Source of the DNA: Prolixibacteraceae bacterium
Lineage (GTDB): Bacteria > Bacteroidota > Bacteroidia > Bacteroidales > Prolixibacteraceae
Direction of reading: 5' to 3'
Length of the DNA: 64,000 nucleotides
NCBI GenBank assembly: GCA_019856515.1
Contig: CP082230.1
Span: forward strand, 4,278,001 to 4,342,000
Numbering within the stretch: the stretch's first letter is position 1; the number at the start of each line of letters is the position of its first letter. This document shows positions 34,706-44,535 of this stretch, piece by piece. The notes beneath the pieces were generated by a model. The model had not been told where the DNA came from. It was given only the letters and a program-made list of their open reading frames with translations, and made no database searches. The translations under genes were made by a program, and so were the position numbers.

Positions 34706-35542
34706 ATGAGAGTATATACCTTTCACAACTTAAAATGCCTTATTGCTATCGTTTTTCTTGGATCACTACTATCTTGTAATCCTAATAAAACAAAAAAAGA
34801 GATCCTACAATCAAACGTTCGTAAGCTGATTCGAAGTAATATTAATAAGTTTCCTGAAAAAGTAGGAGAAACATTGACCATTGACAGTATGGCACTACGT
34901 AATGATTGTTTTGTTTTAAGTTATACGGTCCTTCATACTCCAAAAGTTCCCAAAGAAGTTTTTATCCTCCATGTTGAGATAGAAAGCTATGAACAAAAAT
35001 ATTTGCGAAAATTAGTATATGAGGGAATGGATGTGTATTTGAACTTATATAATAGAGATGGGAGCCTTTATGCTCCGATTATTATTAATAAAGAATTCTA
35101 TCAACAGAAACAGACCCCTGAAGAGAGACTAAATGAGAGAATTCGTACAACATTACTTGTTCATTCTAGTAGTATGATCAACAATTTGAGTCCTAGTATC
35201 ATGAATGAGATATCCTATGTAGATAGCGCATCATACACTAAAGATACATTAAAGTTCTACATCAAGATAGGTAAAAAAGTTGGACTGATGGAGAAGAAGA
35301 GGCTATATAAAGAGTTCAAGGCTGGAGATCCTGTTAATGGTTCGATAGCTCCATTTAAAACACTTTTGCACAATGGAATTACTCTAAACCTAAACTACTA
35401 TGATATTCGCAAAAAAGAACTATTTGAAATCAATGTAGATGCAGACAGTATTGCTGTATATTCCAATAATTACGAGAACATCCTTATCGATAGAGCATAT
35501 ATACCACAGGAATTAACTACTCAGATACTTTTATCACTATAA
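34706..35542 (+). CDS. Lipoprotein with two similar domains, unknown function
   Basis: 278 residues; lipobox LLSC with Cys at about 24. The mature part seems to be two copies of one fold: about 35-130 (IRSNINKF...IDSMALRND..FVLSYTVLH) and about 148-255 (IRTTLLVHSS...VDSASYTKDTLKFYIKI), each ending with a G.....LNYY/LNLY strand. I do not recognise the family. It lies alone between a NAT relic and transposase relics. Confidence 0.65.
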   Translation: MRVYTFHNLKCLIAIVFLGSLLSCNPNKTKKEILQSNVRKLIRSNINKFPEKVGETLTIDSMALRNDCFVLSYTVLHTPKVPKEVFILHVEIESYEQKYLRKLVYEGMDVYLNLYNRDGSLYAPIIINKEFYQQKQTPEERLNERIRTTLLVHSSSMINNLSPSIMNEISYVDSASYTKDTLKFYIKIGKKVGLMEKKRLYKEFKAGDPVNGSIAPFKTLLHNGITLNLNYYDIRKKELFEINVDADSIAVYSNNYENILIDRAYIPQELTTQILLSL

Positions 35543-35608
35543 TATGATGCAAAATAAGTTTGTTTATAGAGCATTATGTCCCTTTAAATTGTATTGCTGA
35601 TTGAAGAG

Positions 35609-35956
35609 ATGACTTCACTCAAAATAGGAGGCGGCAGGATTAACAACATTTTAGAAGATGCAGAAAAAGTCTTATTTACACTATATGAAGCAATACGAGA
35701 GACCCTATCTCATTCTAATGTGGTGGGGTCAGATGAAACGGGTTGCAAAATAAATGGAGAAAAAGGCTGAATGTGGGTATGGCAAAATAATGAACTAATT
35801 TTTATTGCAGCCAATGGGTCTATGGGGTATATAGTAGTAGGGAACAACTTTAAAGATGGGTTTACTAATGCTACCTTGGTAAGTGACTGTTATGCTTCTC
35901 AACTAAAGACCCCAGCCAAACATTATCAACTATGTCTAGGAGTCTGTCGGACTTAA
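35609..35956 (+). pseudogene. IS66-family transposase fragment
   Basis: A frame with one internal TGA (35768-35770) reads SNVVGSDETGCKINGEKG then MWVWQNNELIFIAANGSMGY and LVSDCYASQLK. The DET followed by W.W and the later SD.Y block are typical of the IS66 catalytic core. The rest of the transposase is missing on both sides. Confidence 0.75.
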
Positions 35957-36098
35957 ATAATGGCATATCGAGTGATTTTCTGTTCTGATCCATAACCTGA
36001 TTTAAATTCTGATATTTGGTAGTTATTCGGTCTAAGAAGCTTATAATGCTCCTAAATTTAGTTCTAATGAAGTATATTAAATACCATATGTAGTCATA

Positions 36099-36521
36099 TT
36101 AGGCTATTTTCATCTTAAATAACCTCTTTAAGTTATATCCAAGACACACCAATGACCATTCGCAGTCTATTTCTGTTTCTCCTCGTAATGAAAATTGTGT
36201 AAAACCAAGAACCTTTTTTATTATGCCGAAAACGGGTTCTACAGTCTGTTTCCTTTTACGGTATATTTCATTGTATTTGGGAGAATTTAAGAGTTGATTT
36301 ATCTTGTCGTCAGGCGTTTGTTCTTGATTATCACTAGATGAACTATTCTCATTGATCTTTTTGTCTAAATAACTATTATGCTTTAGACGTGCGGTAGAAA
36401 TCAGTGGGGTTATTTCTTTGTCTTGACATTCTGTAATATTGTCTTCGCTAAAGTAGCTCGTGTCAGCCACAGCAATGGAAATTATTTCATAATCCGAGAG
36501 TGCTTGTTTATAAAATAGTTC
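36099..36521 (-). pseudogene. IS1182-family transposase, C-terminal fragment
   Basis: About 140 C-terminal residues: IAVADTSYFSEDNITECQDK (ADtGYfS block), YNEIYRKRKQTVEPVFGIIK and FSLRGETEIDCEWSLVCLGY, which match the end of the IS1182/IS5-like DDE transposases. Upstream the frame is broken by stops. It is a dead remnant. Confidence 0.82.
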
Positions 36522-36798
36522 ATTTCTCTATGTATTAATCCTTTAGGTAATGGTATGTCCCCTTCTCGTTTAATGTAAAGAGTTAAGGGAGTACTAAGAT
36601 CTTGTGAATGAGATGTGGTAGACTTTTATTCTTTTTATGAGCAGGATCTGCATACTCCGGCGAGTTAAAGTCTTAAAATATAGTTTGATTTTATGATTTG
36701 TTCATTATATTTAAAGTGTTTCTAATACATAATAAATACTTTTAAATGTATTTATTTAATTTACTGTTTTGAATAAATTAACTCCTAATCAATTGTTT
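36522..36798. other. Transposase debris and promoter region
   Basis: The left part (to about 36640) still shows degenerate IS1182-like codons on the minus strand. The right part is an AT-rich leader of the next lipoprotein. Confidence 0.4.
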
Positions 36799-37395
36799 AT
36801 GAAAAAGATTGTTGCCTTGTTAGTAATGAGCGTACTTTTTGTAGCCTGTTCTAATAGTGATAAAACCTCACCTGATTTCCCTGATATGCCTTCGTTAACA
36901 AAAGAGGATATGATAACTCTTCAAAATAATAAAAAAGGTTCGGTAACGATCAAAGGGGCTACAAAAGATAAAAGTGTAGTAAAAGATCTAGATCAGGCAT
37001 ACTGGGTTGAAGAGAAAGGACACTACTATTTAGTTTTAACCAATTATGAATATGATGATTTAAAAGCCAGAGAGGTGCAAGAGGAGCTGGTATCTCTATT
37101 CATTACATTCGAGGAGGAGAAGAGTGCACAATCTTTTGTTGCAGTAACGGCAGAGTACAAAGGGAAATTTGTAAAAGAGATACCTGGATATGATGAAACT
37201 ACTAATATGGATGATTATTTAAAGTTGACTTTTGATCCGAATTCTAAAACTTCAGTGGAAAAGAGTCAAACAGAAAATGGAAATAAAAGAATCTATGAGA
37301 TGGAGTTCTATTTTGGTGATTATGAGATCAAATTCAGAGGATTTATAACTGACCTTTCAGGTGTAAAGAATCCATGGCCTAAGAATGTGTTGTAA
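36799..37395 (+). CDS. Small lipoprotein of unknown function
   Basis: 198 residues from ATG 36799, chosen because MKKIVALLVMSVLFVACSNS is a complete lipoprotein signal (Cys at 17); an ATG-less extension to 36769 would bury it. Residues about 50-190 are homologous to residues about 43-195 of the 420-residue lipoprotein at 32144-33406 (AYWV.....YYLVLTNYEYDD; FRGFITDL). The function is unknown. The domain is likely to be a short beta-sandwich. Confidence 0.7.
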   Translation: MKKIVALLVMSVLFVACSNSDKTSPDFPDMPSLTKEDMITLQNNKKGSVTIKGATKDKSVVKDLDQAYWVEEKGHYYLVLTNYEYDDLKAREVQEELVSLFITFEEEKSAQSFVAVTAEYKGKFVKEIPGYDETTNMDDYLKLTFDPNSKTSVEKSQTENGNKRIYEMEFYFGDYEIKFRGFITDLSGVKNPWPKNVL

Positions 37396-37643
37396 CTCCA
37401 AAGAGGGCAGTTTTCGGTGTAAAGGAGGTTGTGAATACCATAATGATCCGAATGTGTTGTAGTATGATACTGAGCAGGAGCTCGGCGTTTCCAACTTTTG
37501 TATTAAAGAAAATGATTGTGTTGGACTTACAGCATTTCACTGAATTCTTATGTTGAGCTAAGAAGTTTTTTACTTTCAGCGTATTATAGTGGTAAAGGAC
37601 ATGGATTAGTTTGTGTTCATGCTATGCTTGCCATCATAATAAG
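37396..37643. other. Short gap
   Basis: Nothing recognised except the bidirectional terminator at its right edge. Confidence 0.4.
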
Positions 37644-37679
37644 AAAGAGCAATTTGTTAATTCCAACAAATTGCTCTTT
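37644..37679. terminator. Bidirectional terminator
   Basis: aaagagcaatttgtt (37644-37658) pairs perfectly with 37665-37679. It lies between the convergent lipoprotein and ABC-F genes, 23 bp after the ABC-F stop. Confidence 0.85.
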
Positions 37680-37702
37680 GGGTTATTTATAGACTAGGTC
37701 TC

Positions 37703-39568
37703 TTATTGTTTTTCACTTAGTTCTAACCAGCGTAATTCTTTTTCGTCGAGTATGTCGCCTACTTCGGCATGACGACTAGATAGATCCATAATTTTTTCGG
37801 TAGAGAGAGTGCTGTCGTTTAGTTTCTCTTCGATCTCTTTCTTCTCTATTTCTAGTTCTTCGATCTCTTGAGGAAGCTTATCAAACTCTTTCTGCTCGTG
37901 GTAACTTCTTTTTATTTTCTTTGGTTTCTCTTTGATCGGTTCTTCGACTACTGTTTTCTTTTTTTCGATGGCTTTAATCTCTTTCTCTTGCTCTTTTTCC
38001 CATTCACGGAAGTGGGTGTAGTTGCCAGGGAAATCTTTTATTCTACCTTCTCCTTCGAATACAAATAGATGGTCTACAATTTTATCCATGAAATAGCGGT
38101 CGTGGGAAACGACAATTACACATCCTTGGAATTCGGTAAGATAATCTTCCAGAACATTCAGTGTCATGATGTCCAAATCATTGGTTGGCTCATCGAGAAT
38201 AAGGAAGTTCGGATTTTGCATTAAGATGGTACACAGATATAGTCGCCTTTTCTCTCCACCACTCAGTTTTCGAACGTATGTGTATTGTGTTTCGGGTGGA
38301 AAGAGGAAGTAAGTTAGAAATTGAGAGGCAGTCCATTTGCGTCCATTTCCTAGATCAATGACTTCGGCGATATCTTTGATGATGTCGATGACGCGATCTT
38401 CTTCTTTGAAGCTCATTCCTGATTGGGTGTAGTATCCAAATTTGATGGTTTGACCAACATCAATGGTTCCACTATCGGCAGGAATCTTGCCTGTAATCAT
38501 ATTTAGGAATGTTGATTTTCCTGTTCCATTTTTTCCAACGATACCAATCTTTTCGAATTTAGAGAATTTGTAACTAAAGTCGTTAAGTATGGTGATTTCT
38601 GGGAAAGATTTGGATAGATGAGAGACTTCGATGATCTTGTTTCCTAGCCGTGCACTTTCAAATTGCAACTCTAGTTTGTCTTCTCTGATCGTTTGTGTTG
38701 CTTTTTTCTTTAGTTCATGGGCCGCATCCACACGATATTTTGCTTTATGACCACGTGCTTTAGGCATACGACGAAGCCAGTCAAGTTCGGTACGATATAG
38801 ATTTTTTGCTTTCTCTATCTCAGCTGTTTGAATGGCAATACGTTCATCGCGTTTCTGAAGGTAGTACGAGTAGTTTCCTTTATATCGATAGATGGTATTG
38901 TCTTCAATTTCGACAATCTCATTGCAGACACGATCAAGAAAGTAACGATCGTGGGTTACCATTAGAAGAGTACAGTTGGTCTTGGTAAGGTATGCTTCAA
39001 GCCATTCGATCATTTTAAGGTCAAGGTGGTTGGTCGGCTCGTCAAGAATCAGCATGTCTGGTTCGTTGATAAGTATCTGTGCCATGGCCACCCTTTTTTG
39101 TTGTCCACCAGAGAGCTGGGATATCTTTTTGTCGAAATGTTCAATCTTTAGCTCACTTAGTATCTGCTTGAATCGAAGTTCGAAGTCCCAAGCATTTTTA
39201 AGATTCATCTCTTCCATCAAAGACTCCATTTTTTCGGTGTCGTTGGAAGCGATGGCCATCTCATAGTTTCGAATAAGTTGGGCTATTGGATTATCAGATG
39301 CCGTGGCTTGTTCGATCACTGTTAAGTTCTCGTTAAGTTCGGGAATCTGACTTAGGTATCCTACCCTCACATCTTTATCTATTTTGATGACTCCATCATC
39401 GAGTTCTGTCTTATTTGCGATGGCGTTAAGTAGGGTGGATTTACCCGCACCATTTTTTGCAATGATGGCTACTTTTTGTCCTTTTGCGATGTTGAAACTA
39501 ATATCTTCGAAGAGAATTTGTTCCCCCCATCTTTTGGTTGCATTCTCGATTTGTATATATGGAATCAT
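37703..39568 (-). CDS. uup: ABC-F family ATPase, Uup-like
   Basis: 621 residues with two ABC domains. Walker A motifs: AKNGAGKSTLLN (about 38) and GKNGTGKSTFLN (about 345). Signatures: LSGGQQKRVAMA and LSGGEKRRLYLC. Walker B/D-loops: LILDEPTNHLDL and LILDEPTNDLDI. The linker between the domains is the basic interdomain arm seen in ABC-F proteins, and about 60 C-terminal residues form the coiled coil typical of Uup. No membrane domain is present. ABC-F proteins act at the ribosome; Uup also affects transposon excision and 50S assembly. It is a core gene. Confidence 0.92.
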   Translation of the reverse strand: MIPYIQIENATKRWGEQILFEDISFNIAKGQKVAIIAKNGAGKSTLLNAIANKTELDDGVIKIDKDVRVGYLSQIPELNENLTVIEQATASDNPIAQLIRNYEMAIASNDTEKMESLMEEMNLKNAWDFELRFKQILSELKIEHFDKKISQLSGGQQKRVAMAQILINEPDMLILDEPTNHLDLKMIEWLEAYLTKTNCTLLMVTHDRYFLDRVCNEIVEIEDNTIYRYKGNYSYYLQKRDERIAIQTAEIEKAKNLYRTELDWLRRMPKARGHKAKYRVDAAHELKKKATQTIREDKLELQFESARLGNKIIEVSHLSKSFPEITILNDFSYKFSKFEKIGIVGKNGTGKSTFLNMITGKIPADSGTIDVGQTIKFGYYTQSGMSFKEEDRVIDIIKDIAEVIDLGNGRKWTASQFLTYFLFPPETQYTYVRKLSGGEKRRLYLCTILMQNPNFLILDEPTNDLDIMTLNVLEDYLTEFQGCVIVVSHDRYFMDKIVDHLFVFEGEGRIKDFPGNYTHFREWEKEQEKEIKAIEKKKTVVEEPIKEKPKKIKRSYHEQKEFDKLPQEIEELEIEKKEIEEKLNDSTLSTEKIMDLSSRHAEVGDILDEKELRWLELSEKQ

Positions 39569-39599
39569 CGTGATCTATTTTTGTTTGGTACAAAAATAG

Positions 39600-39628
39600 A
39601 AAAGCCATCGTGAAACATGATGGCTTTT
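39600..39628 (-). terminator. Terminator after galM
   Basis: aaaagccatc (39600-39609) and gatggctttt (39619-39628) form a 10-bp stem with A- and T-runs. It lies 24 bp beyond the galM stop and could also serve as a leader hairpin for the ABC-F gene. Confidence 0.8.
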
Positions 39629-39651
39629 GTGATAATTTCTTTTATAGGGGG

Positions 39652-40698
39652 TTACTTTGTTTCGAAATGGAAACGTGTAAGCTCTTCGAATGTTTGTCCT
39701 GGTTCTAGAACAACCGATGGGAAGTTTGGTTGGTTTACACTATCAGGGAAGTGTTGTGTTTCTAATGCAACGCCCATGTAGCGGCCATACTTCTTGTTGT
39801 CATGTCCTGTGAATTCAGGAATATAGTAGCCTGTGTAGATTTGCATTCCTGGTTGTGTTGTGAATACAGATACCGAACGCCCAGTTGCTTGATGAGATAG
39901 TGTTCCAGCAAATTCTGCATCTTTCTCTTTGTTTAGTACAAAGTTTACATCATAACCATCAGGAAGTTCATCTATTTGTAGTCCTAGACTCTTCTTCTCA
40001 GTGAAATCAAAAGGCGTTTCTGTTACGTCTAAATAATCTCCTGTAGGAATTAAATTTTCCGTTACGGGTGTAATGGCTTGTGCATTCATGACCACATCAT
40101 GATCTTTAATGGTGTCGTTGGCCCCATTAAGGTTAAAGTAAGTGTGGTTTGTTAAATTGACAATTGTTTTTTGATCTGTAGTGGCATTGTATTTTACCAA
40201 CAGGTCGTTATTTTTTGTCAGAGTATAGGTCACTTCCACTTTCATGTTTCCAGGATAGCCCTCTTCTCCATCTACAGAAAGGTAGTTTAGTTTAACCGAA
40301 ACAGCCTCTTCCATCTCTTCTGTCGTGGCATCCCAAACGACTTTATCAAACCCAATAATTCCTCCGTGAAGGGCATTTGGTCCATTATTTATTGCTAGCT
40401 TATATTCAGTGTTGTCAATAGAAAAAGTACCCTCTTTGATACGATTTGCTACCCTTCCGCAGACTGCTCCAAAGTATGGGCAACCATCTATATATTCCTG
40501 AGATACATAGTCTTCAAATTTGTCAAAGCCAAGAACAATATGATCTAGATCTCCTTTTTTATCTGGTGTTTGGATATCTGTAATGATCGCACCATAGTTC
40601 GTGATCTTAACGATGGTTTGGTTCTCATTTTCTAGCGTAAAAATAGAGACTTCTTTTCCGTTTTTTGTGGCCCCAAATGTTTGAGTTGATATTTTCAT
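39652..40698 (-). CDS. galM: Aldose 1-epimerase (galactose mutarotase)
   Basis: 348 residues, the usual size. GalM converts beta-D-galactose to the alpha form used by GalK. Conserved features: FGAVCGRVANRI (substrate-binding Arg), NGPNALHGG (catalytic-site His), NLTNHTYFNLNG (catalytic His), DVNFVLNK (Asp) and a C-terminal FPSVVLEPGQTFEELT with the catalytic Glu. There is no signal peptide, so it is cytoplasmic. It is divergent from the GntR regulator and galKT, sharing a 113-bp intergenic region, which suggests shared control. Confidence 0.94.
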   Translation of the reverse strand: MKISTQTFGATKNGKEVSIFTLENENQTIVKITNYGAIITDIQTPDKKGDLDHIVLGFDKFEDYVSQEYIDGCPYFGAVCGRVANRIKEGTFSIDNTEYKLAINNGPNALHGGIIGFDKVVWDATTEEMEEAVSVKLNYLSVDGEEGYPGNMKVEVTYTLTKNNDLLVKYNATTDQKTIVNLTNHTYFNLNGANDTIKDHDVVMNAQAITPVTENLIPTGDYLDVTETPFDFTEKKSLGLQIDELPDGYDVNFVLNKEKDAEFAGTLSHQATGRSVSVFTTQPGMQIYTGYYIPEFTGHDNKKYGRYMGVALETQHFPDSVNQPNFPSVVLEPGQTFEELTRFHFETK

Positions 40699-40811
40699 GA
40701 TATTACTTTGTTTATGATTTAGCTTGATGCAAATATTATAAAAAAAAACATACTAGTTGCTACAAGTCTGTTTTTATTTATTTTTGTAGTGTTAAAATAT
40801 TTATTCTTAGT

Positions 40812-41816
40812 ATGGTAAAAGAGATCATTCAGATAAAAGAGACGAAAGGGACGCCAAAATACAAGCAGTTGATTGAGGGTATTGTAGATGCGATTCAAGA
40901 GAAACGATTAAAGAAAGGGGACAAATTGGGATCCATAAATGATTTCTGTCGCACTTTTGGTTTTTCAAGAGACACTGTGATGCTGTCGTTCAATGATTTG
41001 AAATCTAGAGGGATATTGGTGTCTCAACCGGGGAAAGGTGTTTATGTTGCGGATGATAATGTGCATGTCGCACATCGTATATTTGTTCTTTTTGATGAGT
41101 TAAACTCATTTAAAGAAGATCTGTACACATCTTTTGTACATGCCTTGGGAGCAGAGACAAAAGTGGATATCTACTTTCACCACTTTAATAGAGAGGTGTT
41201 TGAGCAGTTGGTAAAGAGTTCGGTAGGGAAGTATACTTCGTATATTATTATGTCTGCCATGTTTAATGATATTGAAGATATATTGGAGTTGATCCCTTCG
41301 AATAAAGTCTATTTATTAGACCGATATCATCTAAATTTATCTCTCTATTCTGTGATATATCAAGATTTTGAACGTGATGTTTATGATAGTTTAGTGTCTC
41401 ATAGAGAGGCGATAGAGAAGTATTCGAAGTTGGTGATGTTGTTTCCTGGAGGAAAAGAGCCTGAGGGGCGTCTAAAAGGGTTTAGGGATTTTTGTGATAC
41501 TTATGGGTATGATCATGAGATCATTCGATCGCTTGAGGATAGGACGATTCAAAAAGGGGAGGCCTATTTGATTCCATCTGATCGTAATCTGGTAGCGATG
41601 GTGAAAGCTGCGGAAGAGTTGAAGTTGAAGTTAGGATCAGACCTCGGGATCATCTCTTTTAATGATACAGTGTTAAAAGAAGTTGTTGCAGGAGGAATCA
41701 CAACTATCTCAACTGACTTTAAACAGATGGGGGTTCGTTTGGCTGAAGTGGTTAGTAATCAAGAGGTCGTGTGGGAGCGAAATCCAAGTGGTATGATCTT
41801 AAGAGATTCATTGTAG
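40812..41816 (+). CDS. GntR-family regulator with sugar-binding domain
   Basis: 334 residues. A GntR winged helix lies at about 12-75 (KYKQLIEGIVDAIQEKRLKK then DTVMLSFNDLKSRGILVSQ). It is followed by a LacI/periplasmic-binding-type effector domain (about 90-330) as in the GntR regulators of arabinose/galactose genes. It lies between galM (divergent) and galK (129 bp downstream). Galactose or a derivative is the probable ligand, and repression of galM and galKT the likely role; this is inferred from position. Confidence 0.88.
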   Translation: MVKEIIQIKETKGTPKYKQLIEGIVDAIQEKRLKKGDKLGSINDFCRTFGFSRDTVMLSFNDLKSRGILVSQPGKGVYVADDNVHVAHRIFVLFDELNSFKEDLYTSFVHALGAETKVDIYFHHFNREVFEQLVKSSVGKYTSYIIMSAMFNDIEDILELIPSNKVYLLDRYHLNLSLYSVIYQDFERDVYDSLVSHREAIEKYSKLVMLFPGGKEPEGRLKGFRDFCDTYGYDHEIIRSLEDRTIQKGEAYLIPSDRNLVAMVKAAEELKLKLGSDLGIISFNDTVLKEVVAGGITTISTDFKQMGVRLAEVVSNQEVVWERNPSGMILRDSL

Positions 41817-41880
41817 GCATTTGTCTGCTATAAAACATGTATTGGGTTTTTGTAAATATCATAAAAGAGTATACTTTTAC

Positions 41881-41907
41881 CAACCAGTACCAACCAGTTG
41901 TGTTGGT
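41881..41907 (+). promoter_or_regulatory. Possible operator before galK
   Basis: Two tandem near-copies caaccagtac and caaccagttg, then tgttggtg, so that accaac (41889-41894) and gttggt (41902-41907) form an inverted repeat. It lies about 40-65 bp before the galK start. A site for the adjacent GntR regulator is the simplest reading. Confidence 0.45.
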
Positions 41908-41945
41908 GTGTGAATAGTACTAACGGATAGAATTTTTAATAAGCC

Positions 41946-43106
41946 ATGAATATACAAGATTTAAAAAGTAAGTTTATTGAGAAGTATGGAGAAGGTGAAG
42001 TAGAAGTATTTTTCTCTCCAGGTCGTGTCAATCTTATTGGTGAGCATACCGACTATAATGGTGGTTTTGTTTTCCCATGTGCGTTAACTTTTGGAACATA
42101 TTGTTTGGTACGTAGAGTGGAGAGACCTTCTTTCCGTTTTGCATCACTAAATCTTCCATTCGAGACGGAGTTGAACATGGATCAACTTACTACACCACTA
42201 GATGACAAATGGGTAAACTATCCACTGGGTGTTCTTGCACAGTTTGTGAAAAAAGAGATCCAATTTGACGGTGGTGCTGATCTTATGTTTTATGGTAATG
42301 TGCCAAACGGTGCTGGACTTTCGTCATCTGCAGCATTAGAGGTTGTAACAGCCGTTGCTATTAATGATGTTTTCCAGACTGGTCTTGATCGCGTAGAGTT
42401 GGTTAAGATGAGCCAGAAGGCAGAGCATGAATTTGCTGGAGTACATTGTGGTATTATGGACCAGTTTGCTTCAGGAATGGGATCGAAAGGCCATGCTATT
42501 TTCTTGAACTGTGATACATTGGAGTATGATTTAGTACCTGTGAAATTAGAAGGTGCGAAGATCGTAATTAGTAATACTAACAGTCCTCATAAATTAGATT
42601 CAGGTAAGTATAATGAGCGTGTGGCTGAATGTACTGCTGCCGTTGAAGCTATCTCAAAAGTGAAGCCTATTAAGAACTTAGGTGAACTTAGTTTAGAGGA
42701 GTTTAATAGTGTTGCTGATGCCATTGAAGATCAGGTTATTCTTAATAGAGCACGCCACGTTGTTTCAGAGATTCAAAGAACAAGTGATGCGGTAGCAGAG
42801 CTTAAGAGTGGAAACATTGATGTGTTTGGAGCGTTGATGAATGCATCTCATGATTCTTTGAGAGATGATTATGAGGTGACAGGATTGCAGTTGGATACTA
42901 TGGTTGAAGAAGCCCGTAAGATCGAAGGTGTAATTGGATCACGTATGACTGGTGGTGGATTTGGTGGATGTACGGTTTCTATCGTTAAAGATGATGCTGT
43001 AGATACATTTATCGAAGAAGTAGGAAAGAACTATGAAGCACGTACTGGTATTAAGCCAGAGTTCTATGTTGCTGAGATAGGAGAAGGTGGTTGTAAATTG
43101 AGCTAA
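41946..43106 (+). CDS. galK: Galactokinase
   Basis: 386 residues. GalK phosphorylates alpha-D-galactose at C1 with ATP, the first committed Leloir step. GHMP-kinase motifs are present: GRVNLIGEHTDYNGGFVFP (galactokinase signature, about 26-44), PNGAGLSSSAALE (ATP-binding, about 120-132) and MTGGGFGGCTVSIV (about 337-350). A catalytic Asp is expected in GIMDQFASGMG. galT follows 21 bp downstream in the same operon. Confidence 0.97.
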   Translation: MNIQDLKSKFIEKYGEGEVEVFFSPGRVNLIGEHTDYNGGFVFPCALTFGTYCLVRRVERPSFRFASLNLPFETELNMDQLTTPLDDKWVNYPLGVLAQFVKKEIQFDGGADLMFYGNVPNGAGLSSSAALEVVTAVAINDVFQTGLDRVELVKMSQKAEHEFAGVHCGIMDQFASGMGSKGHAIFLNCDTLEYDLVPVKLEGAKIVISNTNSPHKLDSGKYNERVAECTAAVEAISKVKPIKNLGELSLEEFNSVADAIEDQVILNRARHVVSEIQRTSDAVAELKSGNIDVFGALMNASHDSLRDDYEVTGLQLDTMVEEARKIEGVIGSRMTGGGFGGCTVSIVKDDAVDTFIEEVGKNYEARTGIKPEFYVAEIGEGGCKLS

Positions 43107-43127
43107 TTATTTAAAAATATAGTAGCA

Positions 43128-44174
43128 GTGAGCTTTAATATAGAAGAACATCCTCATCGAAGAATGAACCCCTTAACAGGGGAGTGGGTATTGGTTTCTC
43201 CACATCGTTCTAAGAGACCGTGGCAAGGTCAAGTAGAAAAGGTGGTTGAAGAGCAACGTCCGGCATATGATGAGACGTGTTATTTGTGTCCAGGGAATGA
43301 GCGTATCGGTGGAGAGAAGAATCCTCAGTATGATGCACCATATTCATTTGTGAATGATTTTAGTGCGTTATTGAAGGATACTCCTGAAGGCGGTGTTGCA
43401 GAAGATGATCTGTTTATCTCAGATAGTGTAAAAGGTATCTGTAAGGTTATCTGTTTCTCCCCACGTCATGATTTAACCGTTCCAGAGATGGAAGTGGGAG
43501 AGATCAAAAAAGTGGTTGATCTGTGGCAAACAGAGTATCGTGAGCTAGGAGCAAAGGAGGAGATCAATTACGTTCAGATATTTGAGAATAAAGGAAGTAT
43601 TATGGGTTGCTCTAATCCACACCCTCATGGGCAGATATGGGCTTCTAGTATGGTACCAAATGAGCCTCAAAAGAAGAGTGAACGTCAATTGGAATATTTT
43701 CAGAAGAATGGACGTACATTGTTATCTGCTTATGTAGAGAAAGAGCAAGATAAAGATGAGCGTATTTTGGCAGAAAATGAACATTTTATTGCTTTGATAC
43801 CTTATTGGGCCGTTTGGCCATTTGAGACAATGATTGTGAGTAAGCGTCAGGTCTCTTCTCTAGATCTATTTACAGAAGAGGAGAAACTAGGTTTAGCTGA
43901 TATGTATAAGAAGCTAACGGTGATGTATGATAACTTATTTGAAGTCTCTTTTGCTTATTCTGCTGGAATACATCAAGCGCCGACAGACGGTCTGGATCAT
44001 CCGGAATGGCATTTCCATATGATGTTCTATCCGCCGTTATTACGTTCGGCAACAGTTAAGAAGTTTATGGTTGGATACGAAATGTTAGGTATGCCACAAC
44101 GCGATATTACTGCGGAAGGGGCTGCCAAACGTTTACGTAGTCTATCGACCGTTCACTATAAACAAAGATCCTAA
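43128..44174 (+). CDS. galT: Galactose-1-phosphate uridylyltransferase
   Basis: 348 residues starting with GTG at 43128 ([12 protein letters not shown]). GalT exchanges UMP between UDP-glucose and galactose-1-phosphate. The active-site triad HPHPHGQ-type motif is clear ([12 protein letters not shown], about 164-175). Zinc-ligand cysteines occur in [12 protein letters not shown] (about 51-62), and the second His block is [16 protein letters not shown] (about 285-300). A galE gene is not in the window. Transcription ends at a very strong hairpin. Confidence 0.96.
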   Translation: MSFNIEEHPHRRMNPLTGEWVLVSPHRSKRPWQGQVEKVVEEQRPAYDETCYLCPGNERIGGEKNPQYDAPYSFVNDFSALLKDTPEGGVAEDDLFISDSVKGICKVICFSPRHDLTVPEMEVGEIKKVVDLWQTEYRELGAKEEINYVQIFENKGSIMGCSNPHPHGQIWASSMVPNEPQKKSERQLEYFQKNGRTLLSAYVEKEQDKDERILAENEHFIALIPYWAVWPFETMIVSKRQVSSLDLFTEEEKLGLADMYKKLTVMYDNLFEVSFAYSAGIHQAPTDGLDHPEWHFHMMFYPPLLRSATVKKFMVGYEMLGMPQRDITAEGAAKRLRSLSTVHYKQRS

Positions 44175-44191
44175 AGCAAAAACTATTAGGT

Positions 44192-44270
44192 GATCTATAA
44201 AACAAAAAACAAAACAAGGGAAGCATTGCTCGCAATGTCTTCCCTTGTTTTGTTTTTTGTTTTATAGATC
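44192..44270 (+). terminator. 32-bp perfect hairpin after galT
   Basis: 44192-44223 is a perfect reverse complement of 44239-44270, and the loop itself contains cattg/caatg. The stem holds A-rich and T-rich tracts, so it can terminate in both directions. It is much longer than the terminators elsewhere in this window. Confidence 0.9.
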
Positions 44271-44535
44271 TTTGTATAGATTAAATGTTATTTCCTCACC
44301 ATTGTGATAGAATTCAGGTGTATTCGGATTTATATCATCACTGATTCGTTGAATGTCTTTCTCTTGTTGGTAATTTGTTGTCATTTCAGGATCTTCTATT
44401 GTTAGGAAAAGAAAGTGGGGTTTTACAAATTAGATATTTGATTTTTCATAATTATAGATGTCTGTTTTGGTTCTATTACAAAACAAAACGAAGGTATAGA
44501 CGTTAATCTTTAAAAGTTTGAATTTATTCGGATAT
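44271..44535. other. Gap before the phosphoesterase gene
   Basis: About 265 bp, no frame; nothing recognised. Confidence 0.4.
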
